The position numbers and the translations under genes are program-made. Shown one piece after another: positions 47,662 to 59,840 of a DNA stretch of 64,000 bases. Source of the DNA: Scedosporium boydii (Eukaryota; Ascomycota; Sordariomycetes; Microascales; Microascaceae); the NCBI GenBank assembly GCA_002221725.1, contig NJFT01000008.1, forward strand, positions 186,001 to 250,000. Reading direction: 5' to 3'. A model generated the notes under the pieces. It had not been told where the DNA came from. It did no database searches and saw only the letters and a list, made by a program, of their open reading frames with translations. How positions within the stretch are numbered: the first letter of the stretch is position 1; each line of letters opens with the position of its first letter.

Positions 47662-47945
47662 CTTGACTGTCCCGCGCGAATCGAGACGTTGGTTTCGTGG
47701 CTGGGGAGATGTGAGGTCTTGTTCGATTTGATACTTCGGGTGATAAGAAATTTTGGAGGGGCAAAGAATTGGCCTCTGATTGGGAAGTTGACAGACCTGA
47801 CAGGTGTCACGCTCCGTCAACGATCGACGGCAAATTCCGCCCAAGAAATTTCTTGGAACAATTAAGCCTCGTCTGACCTTGAAGCTGTTCGTTTTCTTGA
47901 CAGCATCGGTGGGTTCTAGCTGCAGTCCAAGACTCATTGCCCAAC
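47662..47945. promoter_or_regulatory. Shared divergent promoter, IMP3 / bS18m
   Basis: 284 bp between the divergent start codons of a nucleolar and a mitochondrial ribosome gene. It must hold both promoters and 5'UTRs, so co-regulation is plausible. No named element is recognised. Confidence 0.6.
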
Positions 47946-48829
47946 ATGCCTCCCAGGATACCCATTAAGATGGGCTTGAAGCCCGCGCTGCCTGTAGTGC
48001 GCGCGCTCTCAACAACGGTGCAGCCCAAGAACCGTAAGTTTCACTCCTCAATTGCATCGTCACGCCAACCCGTGTCTTGACTTCCCGTATCGCCATTGTC
48101 CACGCCATCCAGCTTCACCACTCTCCTCCAGCCTCTGAGTCACCTCAAGGCCGTCTGAGCTGACCGCTGACCATTGAACCCCTGGCTAATTAATCCCTAG
48201 CCCGCGGCACCCGGAACAACACAGCCACCAACCTCCTCTCCCTCGACGAAGCCCCCAAACGCTCCTCGCCCCAGAAAGCCCGCGCCCGCACCTCCACCGA
48301 AGAGATCCAGCGTCTCATCTCCCGAACCGATGAGCGCTACTCCCGCATCAAGTCCCAGCGCGCCGACATCCAGCAGCGCCTTGAGGCCCAGCGCATTAGC
48401 GACGAGTACCTCGCCCAGATGCCACGACACTGGCGCGAGGGCGACGTCTTCACGCCCCATGACTTGTCCGGGAACGAGATGAAGAAGTGGAGGAGGAATG
48501 CGCCGAAGACGGTGGATGTGTTTGATGTGACTGGGGTAAATCCTCTGGATCATTATAGGGTGAGCGTTTCCCTCTTCTTCCGCATATGTCGTGTGACCAG
48601 GTCAAGGGAGAGCGTGACTGACTCCCCGTAGAACTTTACCTTAATTTCCGACTTCACTTCCAGCATGGGCCAGATTCTACACTCAAATCAGACTGGCCTT
48701 CGACCTCCGAACCAACGCAAGATCGCCAAGGCTATCCGAAGGGTAATGGGTATGGGTCTTCATCCTAGCGTCCACCGACACCCCGAACTTTTGCAGTTGG
48801 AGTGGCAGTCGAAGAGGTCGCGACAGTAA
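47946..48829 (+). CDS. RSM18: Mitochondrial small-subunit ribosomal protein bS18m
   Basis: Nuclear-encoded component of the mitochondrial 30S-like subunit. Three exons (47946-48033, 48201-48559, 48632-48829) give 214 residues. The N-terminus is a basic, Ala/Leu/Thr-rich presequence ([21 protein letters not shown]) suited to mitochondrial import. A charged helical spacer follows ([19 protein letters not shown]), then the fungal S18m core: [60 protein letters not shown] and [19 protein letters not shown]. The core has the bacterial S18 arrangement of a Y-rich strand and an RNA-binding basic helix. The spacer makes it longer than bacterial S18, as is usual in fungi. Confidence 0.93.
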
Positions 48830-49078
48830 AAGTTTTAAAACGGCTATGGTCGATGACCAGATGGGAGGCAATGAGGGCCTTGTTTAGATTAGAATCGAGC
48901 TGGCACCTAACTCAACTTAGTAGAGGGCAATCTTTGTAGACTAGACCACGTCTCTCTGTGTATCACCAACAATACATGTACTGAATTCTCTTACGCCGTC
49001 TATCATTTCATTATTGTACAGATAAACTCATCCTCTAAATAACCATGCCCCCGTTTTGCTTATATACACTCTTGAGAT

Positions 49079-51568
49079 TTATGCCTTCAGATTTCGTGGA
49101 ATCTTAAATACACTCAAGTACCCCTCCGTTCTGCGTCGTCCCACCCTCTCCAGCTGTGCCCAGAGATCGGGATACTGGCTCAAAGCCCAAGCCTGGAATT
49201 CTGCCTGAAGTTTTTGAGAGGGCAGTGCATTATGCGAGATGCCGAGCCTAGAGGAAGATCCTGTATTAGCACCCCAGCTACGATTTGTGATTTTGTTTCT
49301 CATCATGATGATATTTACTCACGTCATAAAGTCAGGTTGGTACCCGACGGTCCTCGACATCCCCTTAATCAAGCCCTTAACTTCATCCAACCGACCATTG
49401 CCGCCCAGCGCACCGCAGTAAGAAGCAAACACGGCAGGCGGTATCTCGAGCTCCATCCTCTCCATGCTCCTCCAAATCTTGCGGGCGTCCTCGTCGCCGA
49501 ACGGCTTCTTCTCCAGCACGGCGAAGATGATTTCCAGACTTGCGTACGAGGGGCCCTCGGCCGAGCGCGAGATGTCGTGCCACACGTCTAGAGCGCGAAG
49601 GGGTCTCCCGCAGGCGCCGAGGGCTATCATGAGCGCGTTTGAGAGCCTCGTGCACGGCTGTATGTTGGTGTCGATCTTGAGCATGTTGTGTAGACTCTCC
49701 AGGCTGTCCTCATCGGGGGATTGGCCTAGACCTTCGAGCATGACGATGTAGTCTTCAACATTGGGGCGGAAGTCCCTGTTGACGTGCTCTTTCATGTGTG
49801 TAAAAACACTGGCTGCCATATCGGGCCGCTTGCGGTCGAAGAAAGCGCCCATGAGCTGGACTCGAGTGTCGCGAGTCGTCTCGGGGAAGAACTGCATTAG
49901 CAGTTGGTAAGCGTCCCAGACTCGGGACGTGCTATTCTTGCGGTCGAGGATGAAATCGCCGAAAGCGTTTCGGATCTGCTCTCGTTGCTCACTGCTGTAG
50001 TGGAAGACGTGGACGGCAAGAGTGTCAATGACGTCGTACTGATCATCATTTTTGAGGAATGTCATGCATAGCGCGACGACGGTTTCGGGATCGAGCGTCA
50101 CAAGGCGATGCTCGAGGTCACCCATGATCTCATGGATATTCTTGAGAAGCGGCCTTTCCGAAGCACATAACGCACGGATGTACTTGTTGATAACTGCAAG
50201 ATCCTCATCGTCGTGGATCTCTGTCCGCAGCATATCGTGATACGCCGCCCTCGCTCCGGAAAGATCCTTGGCGTCGATTCGGTAATCCATCTGCAAGATA
50301 TGGGTGGTGGTGTTTGGGCTAATGCCAAGCTCCGCGCCGAGAGTCAAGAAGCGCTCAGCGAGGTAGGGGTCATTCTTCTCCATCGCGATACGAATCAGTC
50401 CGTTAATCGTGTCAATATCGGGCCGCACTGCTTCATCTTCGGGATTATTCTTGATCATAATGTCAATCATGTGTTTGACACCCTCGACCCCTTCGCCTCG
50501 GCAGAGTGCAGCCCACTGAAAGATAATATCCCAATGAGCCTTGCGAGGGTTGTAGTCGATGAGGGCCTTGAATGCCTCGTTGACCCAATCCTCAAGGCCG
50601 GTTCGTCTTGCGAATCTTATGATTTCGGCGTACACCTCGGGTGTGGGCCAGCGATTGCCCGTATCCCGCTCGAACCAGAACTTCGTTTCGTCTATTCGGT
50701 CCCGCATCGCGAAAAAAGTCGTCATGACCTCCTGGAAGTGAGGCCGATATTGAATCCCATTCTCCTCGGCAATCTGCGCCTGTTCCAGCAACTCGACTTC
50801 CTTGCCTTCCCGAGCCAGACCCTGGAGGACTAATATCCAGAGTTGCTTCGCCCCTTTATGTATCCTATTCTGGGCTACGAGTCGCCCCCAGTGTTCGTTC
50901 AAAGCAGCCGCAGCGTCGGTAGATGCGCCATATTGCGTCAGTGCCGTGAGATAACATCGAAAATCTTCATCCGCGGGCGTACGTGCAAGAGGATCCGCAT
51001 CCTGCCGGGCTTCCTCGGGTACGCCGAACTCTTCCTCTAGCCGTCTCTGCCGTATAAGTTCGTGGTATAGAGCGCGGGAGAATTCTAGATGATGTTTTAC
51101 GTTGTCTCGTGGGACTATTAATAGCGCATCGCGAGCAGCGGTAAGTTCCGTTATAGATAGACCCGGGCCGTCTTCGTCGGCCTTGTTCTCGACAAGGTAA
51201 TTGAACAGCCGGTAACACTGGATCGCTTGCGTGCTATTGACGGGGGCTCGAAACTGGAGCTTGTATTGGAAAAGCTGGCGAAAAGCATCGACTAGTTCCT
51301 CACGCGGAGGTGGTCGTAAATTCTCCAATACCCGCGTTCTCCAAGACAGGACCAAGGGCCAACCAGGCTCGAACTCGTTGGTCCGGATCCGACGGGGAGC
51401 CTCTTTGAAGATGCCGAAGAAAGATCGTCGGAACGGACGGGAAACTGTTACGGAGGGTATTAAGCACGGATAACGATTCGGTCTCGGTCGGTAAGCTCTT
51501 TGGAGTGGAGAGCAGGCTCCCTGGACGAGGTATCGCCGGCAGACATGGCGGGCAAGATGCGCCCTCAT
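49079..51568 (-). CDS. Mitochondrial PPR protein, CIA84-like
   Basis: Two exons (51568-49323 and 49247-49079) with a 75-nt intron near the 3' end give 804 residues. The N-terminal 50 residues are rich in Arg with almost no acidic residues (MRAHLARHVCRRYLVQGA), a mitochondrial presequence. The RRSFFGIFKEAPRR region and a long series of helical hairpin repeats follow. Degenerate pentatricopeptide units are seen from about residue 200 to 720, for example TINGLIRIAMEKNDPYLAER and YIVMLEGLGQSPDEDSLES. The overall layout resembles CIA84, a PPR protein needed for assembly of the peripheral or membrane arm of respiratory complex I in Neurospora, but other fungal PPR proteins with roles in mitochondrial RNA look similar. 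The start ATG sits in CCACCATG. Confidence 0.8.
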
Positions 51569-54413
51569 GGTGGTGAGTTGGGCTGCCAGCTACAACTCTC
51601 TGGGATGGGGTCAGGACATCAATTGAGGTGAATTACAAACAATAACTTACATTTGCATCTTACTAGAGACCGAACGGCGCATGCGGTGTCATACTTCGCA
51701 TGCTGGTCTTAACTGCCTCCATGAATTCATCGCGACTTTTCTCGCATCGAAGCTTTTGCTCAAAGCAGTTTTAAGCTTATTTACCCGATATATAACCGAC
51801 ATACTCTCGAGACAATCGACCCACAGAATTCAATCATATTCTTACTCATCCCAGGATGATCATAGGAATTCGGACCCCAAGCAACGACCTTCGCTCCTCA
51901 TCTCACGTCTCTTACATCAAACTTCACCCGTGAGATCGTGAGCAAGAGACTCTTGGTGGCCTGTCTGCCTCGAGTTACGCCTATGTAGTCTTACCAGCCC
52001 TACCCACTCTTGAGCCGCAAAAAAATGTGGAAAAAGGGAGGTTTTTTTTTTCCGGATGTGTTATTTCGTGCAGGGTCTTTTGCAATAAGAGGCGGTGCTG
52101 CATCAAACCAATGCCGACCCGCCTGTGTGACCGAGCCCGATCGTTCCGCGTCGCCGTTGATTTGCAACCCTTAACTTTAGCATTGTAGTTGGGGCTCTAC
52201 CAAGTCAGCTCTATAAACTAGACTAGTTTAGTTTCTGTCCATTGGGGTCAGTCGCACCCAGTCGAAGTGAAGCTTCTAGAACGTCAGGCGTCGTCGTTTC
52301 CGACCGGGAAGAACGAGAGGAAACTGGTGAGACATGCACGCAATGTGTGGTGGCAAAAAAGTGTCACCTGGCCCTGTCGTATCGCCCAAGGTCACCGGGT
52401 CGTGAAGCCATCGCCAATGGTTGACCTGACACGTGACAGGTATTGAAAAGATATGTGAATGTATTCATGACCTGACAAGCTCTATACTTTGGTGCCTGGA
52501 GTACCTGTCAAGTTAATGTGAACCACAGATATTGAAATCGAATTGGCCTTCGCCCCCTTCTGACTGGATTCATGACAGATTTGAAGAGACTGAGTCGCCA
52601 ATCCACTGGGTGCTGAAGAAACGTAGCTTAATCGAGGACCGTAAGAGCGGGCGGCTCTCAAAACGGTCTTGAGTGGACCATAGGAAAAAATTTTAGGGAG
52701 TGTAATCCAGACGCCTTCCTTGACCTAAGACCAGAAATCAAGGAAATTCTCCTGACCTGATGCAAAAGTCAATTACATCAAGGTGCGTTGGTGATTGAAA
52801 TCAGGCCTCGGAGCTATGACGAAATAGCCCAGGATGAGCGGGTCTTGGCGTGGAAGGAGGCTGGGAAGCCTCCTGTCGCTCAGAAGTGTCTCTCCTCAAT
52901 TGTTCTTCAAGATCGCTCTGCCCGAGAAGCAAGTCCTGTCAACTGCGGAGTAATTGACCCTGGTCAGTCAATATCGACCCCGCACGGCGCCGCTTGACCA
53001 GGCAGAGGGCTGGTTCCAAACTACCCCGCCACACCCGCCCTCTTCTCCTAAATACACAGCCCACCAGTATCGATATTCATCTGCCAGCTGGGGCCTGGGT
53101 AAGGCTATGCTCGTGTGTCAATCATCTTTCATGCTATTCATTGGAGGGTAGGTCTCCTTGTCTTATTGATTATTTCGTTGCTTCACATTCATTTTGAGTG
53201 GCGGCGTTGGCAAGCGGTAGTTCCATCATTTGAGAGCAGTGGCCGGACGGACGAACCCAAGGCGTTGTCTGTCTCGTCTGGTTTGTTAGTATCTTTTCAC
53301 ACTCGTTTACTTCCGAGGAAGGCAGGCCAGGATTGATGCTGAACGTCCTGGGTTGAAAGATATCAATTATGGGTCTTGACCCGCTGTTATTTCTTCGGCC
53401 CTTGAGCGTCCGCATTCCTTAGAGTGGCATTTCTGATGGCAATGGATCAATATTCCATGCATCCAAGAGCCTGCGTCAGCCCGTTCTTATGCTGGCGTCT
53501 CACCGGGGAACCCAGAGCGGGTTTTGTTTTTTAGGGACAGGCCCATTAGCCACAGTTTGTTCATCACCCATAATCCGGGTGTGTCCCAGGACAAGCCGAC
53601 GAGCAGCGCCGACCAGTAGGAACCGAAGGCGGGCTGGGCTTGGGAATCGGCCGGAGTCTGCCGGCATTAATTCGTAGATCCCTAGTTCGCTGCTTCCGTC
53701 GTCAACATCAATCACGAGAGAACTGCTTGTGCATGATTGGATGACTCTTACATGCATTCCAGTCCACACCCAAACCTGCAGGAGCTCTTTCCAAATTCCC
53801 ACTCCCCCCTCCCTGCCCCCTCCCTTCCCATCCGTACTGAGTATTGCCTGTACTTCGTAGTGCACATTCACGTCACTCCTTCCTGCTTGTCAAGGTCGGT
53901 CCTTCGCTCCTTTCCTATCGTCCCGCATTGCTCTGCCCACCTTCCCGTTCAATTTTCTCCAGGTCACCTTGTCCCTTCTCAACATTGCCGCCCACTCTTT
54001 CCCAGTTCTGCACCCGAGGCCTCACCTGGCCCCATAAACTGGCCACCCAAGGCGCAGCCCAGTTTAGCATGATGCAGGCTTCTTGGTGGTGTACGAGCGG
54101 CCAGTACAATCGTAATGGGAGACAATCCTCGTAAGCCTGAGTACTTTTTCGCTGCCTGAGCTATTATTACTTATAATCCGGTTACACTCCTCCACCTCAC
54201 GTCACTCGTCTTATTCCTTCCCCTCTTTGATCTTACTCCGCCCACTTTTTTTTTTCTTGTATTGTACAAGACAAATATCAAATACCTCAAGGTCGAAGAA
54301 TCAACTCATTTACTATCACGTATCTATCAGATACCACAAACGACATTAACACACATACATCTACACTTACACACGCAACCCGACACACATACTAGACCAG
54401 AAGCCGCGAAGCT
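51569..54413. other. 2.8 kb intergenic region
   Basis: Divergent region between the PPR gene and the RS-domain gene, so two promoters. One exact TACTTCGTA word lies at 53851-53859. The part just left of 54413 is C/T- then CA-rich, typical of a leader. I found no supported gene. Confidence 0.55.
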
Positions 54414-57400
54414 ATGGCTGATTTATACAGAGAAACCCGCACCTATCGGGAACGGGACCGAGATGATCACTCATCTGACGAGGAGAGGCGGCGCACTACA
54501 TTCCGTCGCTACAAGGTGACGTCCCCCAGCAATTACGACGAGCACGATGACCCCCGATACCCCAGCACCGCCCTCGTCGAAAAGAGAGTGGTTGAGCGCG
54601 AACGAGAAGCCGATCCATATGACGACTTCGTCTATGAGAAAGAGAAAGAGGTCAAGCGGGAGCGCCGACATGACCGGGATCGAGATCACTTCGACGATGA
54701 CGATCGTGCCCGCAGCTATACCTATGAACGTGAAATTTCGCGTGGGCATGAGCACGATCACGGCCATAGCCATCATGATCATAGTCACGATCGTAGTCGC
54801 GACCGGGACTGGGGCCGAAAAGCACCCGAGGAGACTGACATGCGCCTCGAGAAGCGTGTCGAGAGGACTTCGGACGGTGACCTAAAGATCCAAAGACGCT
54901 ACGAGGAGTACCATGACATAGATGGTGATGGCCGCCCAGACATCGAACGCTACCGAAAGGAAACTGAGTATTACGCGCCATATGAACCACCCCATCCACT
55001 CGTTCTCAGGCAACGTGCGCCCGAGCAAAGGATCATCGTCCAGGAAGCACCCCCTCCTGCCCCGATCATTGTGCCCCGCCAGGATCCCAACATTGTTGTT
55101 ATCCGGGATGAACCATCCCGCGAACTTGTACGCAGAAAACCCCACCGTGATGATGAATATTATTACCGACATGAAAAAAAGGAAATCGGCCCCTACCGCC
55201 GGGAAAGCGAGTACAAGGTAGAGCGCCGTGGTCGCAGACGCGACTATGCCAGTGATGGCGACTACAGCGACGACGGTTACGTCGTGCACCGCCGCCGCCG
55301 GACCATTATCCGCGACCGCAGCTCATCTAGCTCGGACTCTGACCACCACAAGCTCGAGCTTGCGGGGGGTGCATTGGCTGGAGCGGGTGTTACCGCCCTT
55401 CTCGCGAGCCGTCGCGATAAGTATGGCGAACTGCCGGAACACCGTGGCCGCAAAGTCGTCGCTGGAGCTGCCCTCGGAGCGCTCGGGACGGAGGCCTTTA
55501 AAAGGGCCCGTAGCGCTATTGATGAGCGATACGATATCCACCGTTCCCCTTCTCGCGAACGCCACTCCAGGATCAAGACAGGTCTTGGCATTGCCGCCGC
55601 CGCCCTCGCCGTGGCTGGAGCGACGCAGTATTACAAGGCGAACAAGGTTGAGAAGGAAGAAGCTAAACGCGGCCGTAGTAGAACTCGGGGCTATTCGAGC
55701 GACGAATATTATGCGTCTCGGTCTCCCAGCCGTAAGCGAAGCCGCAGTAGGTCCATCGCCAAGGCTGCCTTAGCCACTGCAGCGACTGCCGGTGTTCTCA
55801 AACACCTCCGCAACAGATCGAAATCCAAGTCTAGATCGAGGTCCAGATCGGTCAAGAGCCAGTCCCGATCTCGGTCAAGGCTACGAACCGGCGCCGAGAT
55901 TGCCGCAGCCGCCGTTGCTGGCGGAGCTGCCGGCAAGCTATACCAGAGACACAAGGAGAAGAAAGAGGAGAGGGAACGCTCTCGCTCTAGGAGCTCGGAC
56001 AGCCACTACGAGCCCCGGCATGGATCGCGCTCGCGATCACGCAGCAGGTCGACTACCCGATCTTTCCACCCCGAGCCCGGTTCCGCTGATCGTGAGCTAG
56101 GCCTAGTTGAGTACGGACACGACCCCCTTCGACCCGAGCCACCGTATCCTGATGACGAGTCCGACCGCGCTGCTCGTCGACGACGCCGCCGCCGCAACCG
56201 ATCCAGAAACACGGGCGATTCATCAGCATCAGAAGCCGACACGAAGGGGACGAAACGGAGCCGGAGCCGATTGCGAGAGATGGCAGCCGCTGCGCTAGGT
56301 ACCGGTGCAGCTGCTATGGGATTTAAGGAATACAAGGACAGAAAGAAATCAAAGAGTAGGGACAGGGACATGCCTAGCGATCGGGAGGCTGAGTCGGCCG
56401 ATGATCGACGGGAGAGGCGGAGGAGGGAGCGCGAGCGAAGACGTGAGTATTAGCTTCATTATCAATCCTAGTAGCCTTACCTCGTATCATTCTTCCATCC
56501 GTATTCTCTCTCATTTCTCTCTCATCTATGTTGCCCGAAATCTCGCTTCCCCAAGATAATGAAGGGTAGATATGTTAACCCACATTCAAGGCTATGAAGG
56601 CGATGATTATTATGATGATGACGGTTACCCACCGTCTCCTCGCCACGCATCTGGAGGTTCTCGTCCGAGGATGTCTGGTGCCAATTCGGACCCAAATGAC
56701 TTCTCCACCTATCCGCCTCAGACTTACTACCCCGTGCCTCCAGACGCGACCGCTACTTATCCTCCTCCGGGCCCACCACCAGCGGATGCCCCGGTTTACA
56801 CATCTTACCCCCCACCACAGGAGCCAAATGCTTATGCTGGGCCGCCACCTCCCCCTGGTGCCGTTCCCGGATACCCACCGCCGGGACCTGCTCCAGGACC
56901 ATCAAACCAACCTCCTCCCATTGGACCTGAGCATGTGAGTAGGAAATCCCGTCGTTCTCCTGCCCGAGATGCACGCTCACCAAGGGCCTCGGATGGTGCG
57001 TCTAACTCGGCCATTTCAATGGCGAACCCGCTGTTCCTCGGGCTGAGTTGAACATCAAGCGGGCCCAGTAAAGAAGCAAACCCGTGGCTAACGTATTCCA
57101 TAGAACATGTAAAGCCATCAAAGTGGCGTCGTCGTCTCCGGCACACGGTAGGACTCTATTCATCGGAGTCTGATGAGGATCCGGTGTCCGACGCGGACTC
57201 GTACACACCTCGCCATCGACCTGCGCGCCGGCGATCCAAGTCTGTCACATTCGTCCCGCTCTCGCCGAAATCGTCAAAAACCCTACTTTATCACAGGAAA
57301 CAAAGGAGTGCATCCCCTGAACCGCGAAGGCGATCCGACGCTGGCCCCCTGATTGAGAGGCGTCGTCACTCATCGGATGATGTAACCGTCCGTCGCCGTG

Positions 57401-57774
57401 AGCGATCAGACTCGCCATCAGGCTCTGACGATGATGTCGAGTACCTTCCGGATCGATTTGACTCTCAAGGGCGGCCGTTATCGCCGCCTAGTTCTGATTC
57501 TCGGCACTGGACTGAGCGTAGTGGTCAGTTCGCATACAATCCCCGGCATGGGCGGCGTTCTCGAACATGGGATGTCAATGGTGGGTGGCATGTAGGTGGT
57601 ACAGATCCTGAAGTGGTGGAGCGCATGGCGAAGCAAATCACAGATGTCATTGATGGGCGAATGAACTGGCTGGGACTGATAACTGGAGTTGTCCAGAATC
57701 TTGTAGAGGATGGCGAGGGACGGGGTAGGAGGTCAAGGTTTCGAGATCTAATCAGAGCGTCTAGCTCAAATTAG
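54414..57774 (+). CDS. Arg/Ser-rich protein with Gly/Ala segments (DUF3824 type)
   Basis: Three exons (54414-56442, 56591-56995, 57104-57774) total 3,105 nt and give 1,034 residues. Residues 1-300 are charged (Asp/Glu/Arg/Tyr/His). Then come six hydrophobic Ala/Gly segments, for example LAGGALAGAGVTALLASRR, KVVAGAALGALGTEAFKR and IKTGLGIAAAALAVAGATQY. Each is separated by Arg/Ser dipeptide-rich linkers (RSRSRS). A Pro/Tyr-rich stretch (PPPGPPPADAPVYTSYPPP) follows, and the C-terminal 220 residues are basic and Ser-rich, with a conserved-looking end (GGTDPEVVERMAKQIT, MNWLGLITGVVQNLVED). The layout matches fungal proteins annotated with DUF3824, whose function is not established. Most of it should be disordered. 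The exon 2-3 junction uses GTGCGT at 56996; the nearer GTGAGT at 56937 would break the frame. Confidence 0.85.
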
Positions 57775-58502
57775 ACGGTGATGGATGGGTATTTTTTCCT
57801 TTTCCTCTCTTTTTGTCTGTTCAGTTTGGCAATGATTTACGGTCTTTCTTCGAGTGCGTTGTTCTGTTCTGTTGCTTTTTTTTCCTTGGCTGGTTTCATG
57901 GGGATTTATGTCCGCGATTAATTGATGGTCTGAGTTACGAATGGTTAGAGGAAGAGGGGTTAGATTTCCTTCTTTTCCTTGTTTCTTTTTTCCTTTCCTT
58001 TCCTTTTCTTTCTCGTACGTATGACCTTATGACTGACGAAAAGAGATTTCTTTGGATTCATGGTATCCTTCAAACCTGATTCTACTACTCGAATACTTGA
58101 GAACCCCCCTTAGACTATGCATATCGATGAGAGATGAGGGATAGGATATGGTGGTTAGAAGCCGGAGGAGGTAGCAGCAATATGATCTTACGTTGAAGGT
58201 TGCGGTATTCTGATGCAGCATATTGGAAACATCACGGACTGATATCTTCAGATCTTTAGGTCATCTATTTACTAATCTGTCCAATCCTCTATCAAGCGAG
58301 AGGACGTCGTCTTCATTAACTTGCTATGCCACACCAACTTGCAAATGCCGTACATAATATCATCTCCCTCGCAAAACGCCAGCAGAATCTTTTTAGAGAA
58401 AAAGGGAAAAGAAAAGGAAAGCAAAGAAAACGTGGAGGAGACCGAGAGCAAAGCTATCTAGGCTGCTTCCCGCACCCAACTCCTATCGCCCAAGATCTAC
58501 TT
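57775..58502. other. Convergent 3' intergenic region
   Basis: Lies between the converging ends of the RS-rich gene and SCJ1. T-rich and C/T-rich runs at about 57790-58015 fit 3'UTR sequence. No gene is supported. Confidence 0.6.
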
Positions 58503-59840
58503 CTATAACTCATCATGGCTAGCCTTCTCTGGAATGGGCCGCCCGCTATCCTTTTGCAAATCCACACCGATCTTACCCCTCCACTTCTCCCAAACGGACC
58601 AGAAGTCCTTTTCCATCCCGCCCTGCATCTGGTCCGGTAATATAACGGTATACTCGACAAAGAGGTTTCCAAATTCCGTCTTGTGGTACACGCTATCGCC
58701 ATCCTCGTGGTACTTGGGCATGCCCTCGCCGACAACGGTATCGACGTGACCGGGTTGCACGACCTCGCCTCGCTTGCGACTGAGCTGAACGACATGGCCG
58801 TCAAGATGCGTCAGGTTCCTCGTCCAATCGCCCATCCAGGCTTCCCTAAGGGAAAGAACCTCGTGCCAGACCAAGTCGTCGCCGCGGCGGCGGAAGAAAG
58901 TGCCGTCGACCTTGTCGGGGTTCTCGTCGTTGATATCGGGCTCTTTCTGCACGAGGGTGACGTGGAGGTCGCCCGCGATGTGGTCCGGGTGGGCATCCGC
59001 CTCGTTCTCATAGATGATGCGGAATTCCTGCGGCGCGCCACGTGGGATCTTGAGATCCACGGGCGTAGGTTTCCTGACGACGCGCTGGCCCTGGCAGACG
59101 GGGCACTTATTCTTTATAATCTTGCCCCTCTGGCCACAGGCGTCGCATGGCGTCTGGAACTGCTGGAACATGCCGGGCGCGAGCTGCCTCTTAATGATAC
59201 GCACGCCGTGGCCCTGGCAGTGGGGACACGTCTCGACGATGCCATCAGCCGATCCCGTCCCGTCGCACTTTTCGCAAATGTGCTGCCTCTCCCAATGGAA
59301 CTCGGTATCGGCGCCGTTATAAAGGTCCCGAAGGCCGACGGCCACGCGCAGCTCCACGGCGGGTCCCTTCTTCTCGTGGCTGTCGAAGTGGCCACCGCCG
59401 CCGAAGAAGCGCGAGAAGAGGTCGAAGGGGTCCTGGCGACGACCGCCACCGCCGCCGCTCTCTTTGTGGCTCTTGACGCCTTCGTGGCCGTATTGGTCGT
59501 AGATGCGACGGAGCTCCGGGTCGCTGAGGGCTTCGTAGGCTTCGGAGACTTCGACGAATTTGTCCTTGGCGGTGCTGTCGTTGGGGTTCTTGTCCGGGTG
59601 GTATTTTTTGCTTAGTTTGCGGTAGGCGGACTTGATGGCCTTGTCGGAGGCATCGCGGCTTATTCCGAGGACCTGTGGGAGGGCAAGGTGGTTAGTTAGT
59701 ATGGAAGAGTCACCATGGGAGTGCGATGGCAGGACACGAGACACCAAGAGAGACACCGAACTTGCCTTATAGTAATCCTCAGCACAGAGTACAAGCTGTG
59801 CCAAGGAGAAGAGCAGCAGAGCTGCGCGTTTCAACAACAT
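58503..59840 (-). CDS. SCJ1: ER DnaJ co-chaperone Scj1/ERdj3 type
   Basis: J-domain partner of the ER Hsp70 Kar2/BiP for folding and ER-associated degradation. Two exons (59840-59766 and 59672-58503) give 414 residues. The signal peptide is residues 1-20 (MLLKRAALLLFSLAQLVLCA). The J domain starts at EDYYK and contains HPD at 50-52. A Gly-rich spacer (SGGGGGRR) and the cysteine-rich zinc region follow with four CxxC motifs (CEKCDGTG, CPHCQGHG, CDACGQRG, CPVCQGQR), then the substrate-binding C-terminal domain. The protein ends in the ER-retention signal HDEL. The intron (59765-59673) begins with GC (AAG|GCAAGT) and ends in CAG. It is 93 nt and has no stop in frame, so an unspliced RNA would encode 31 extra residues inside the J domain. 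The splice is supported by the continuous YYK-VLGISRDA junction of the J domain. Confidence 0.95.
   Translation of the reverse strand: MLLKRAALLLFSLAQLVLCAEDYYKASSVSLLVSRVLPSHSHGDSSILTNHLALPQVLGISRDASDKAIKSAYRKLSKKYHPDKNPNDSTAKDKFVEVSEAYEALSDPELRRIYDQYGHEGVKSHKESGGGGGRRQDPFDLFSRFFGGGGHFDSHEKKGPAVELRVAVGLRDLYNGADTEFHWERQHICEKCDGTGSADGIVETCPHCQGHGVRIIKRQLAPGMFQQFQTPCDACGQRGKIIKNKCPVCQGQRVVRKPTPVDLKIPRGAPQEFRIIYENEADAHPDHIAGDLHVTLVQKEPDINDENPDKVDGTFFRRRGDDLVWHEVLSLREAWMGDWTRNLTHLDGHVVQLSRKRGEVVQPGHVDTVVGEGMPKYHEDGDSVYHKTEFGNLFVEYTVILPDQMQGGMEKDFWSVWEKWRGKIGVDLQKDSGRPIPEKASHDEL

Noticed and set aside
58683..59615. 310-codon open frame on the plus strand
   Set aside because: Antisense to SCJ1; it has no domain and low complexity rich in Val/Ala/Asp, as expected for a shadow of a biased coding strand.
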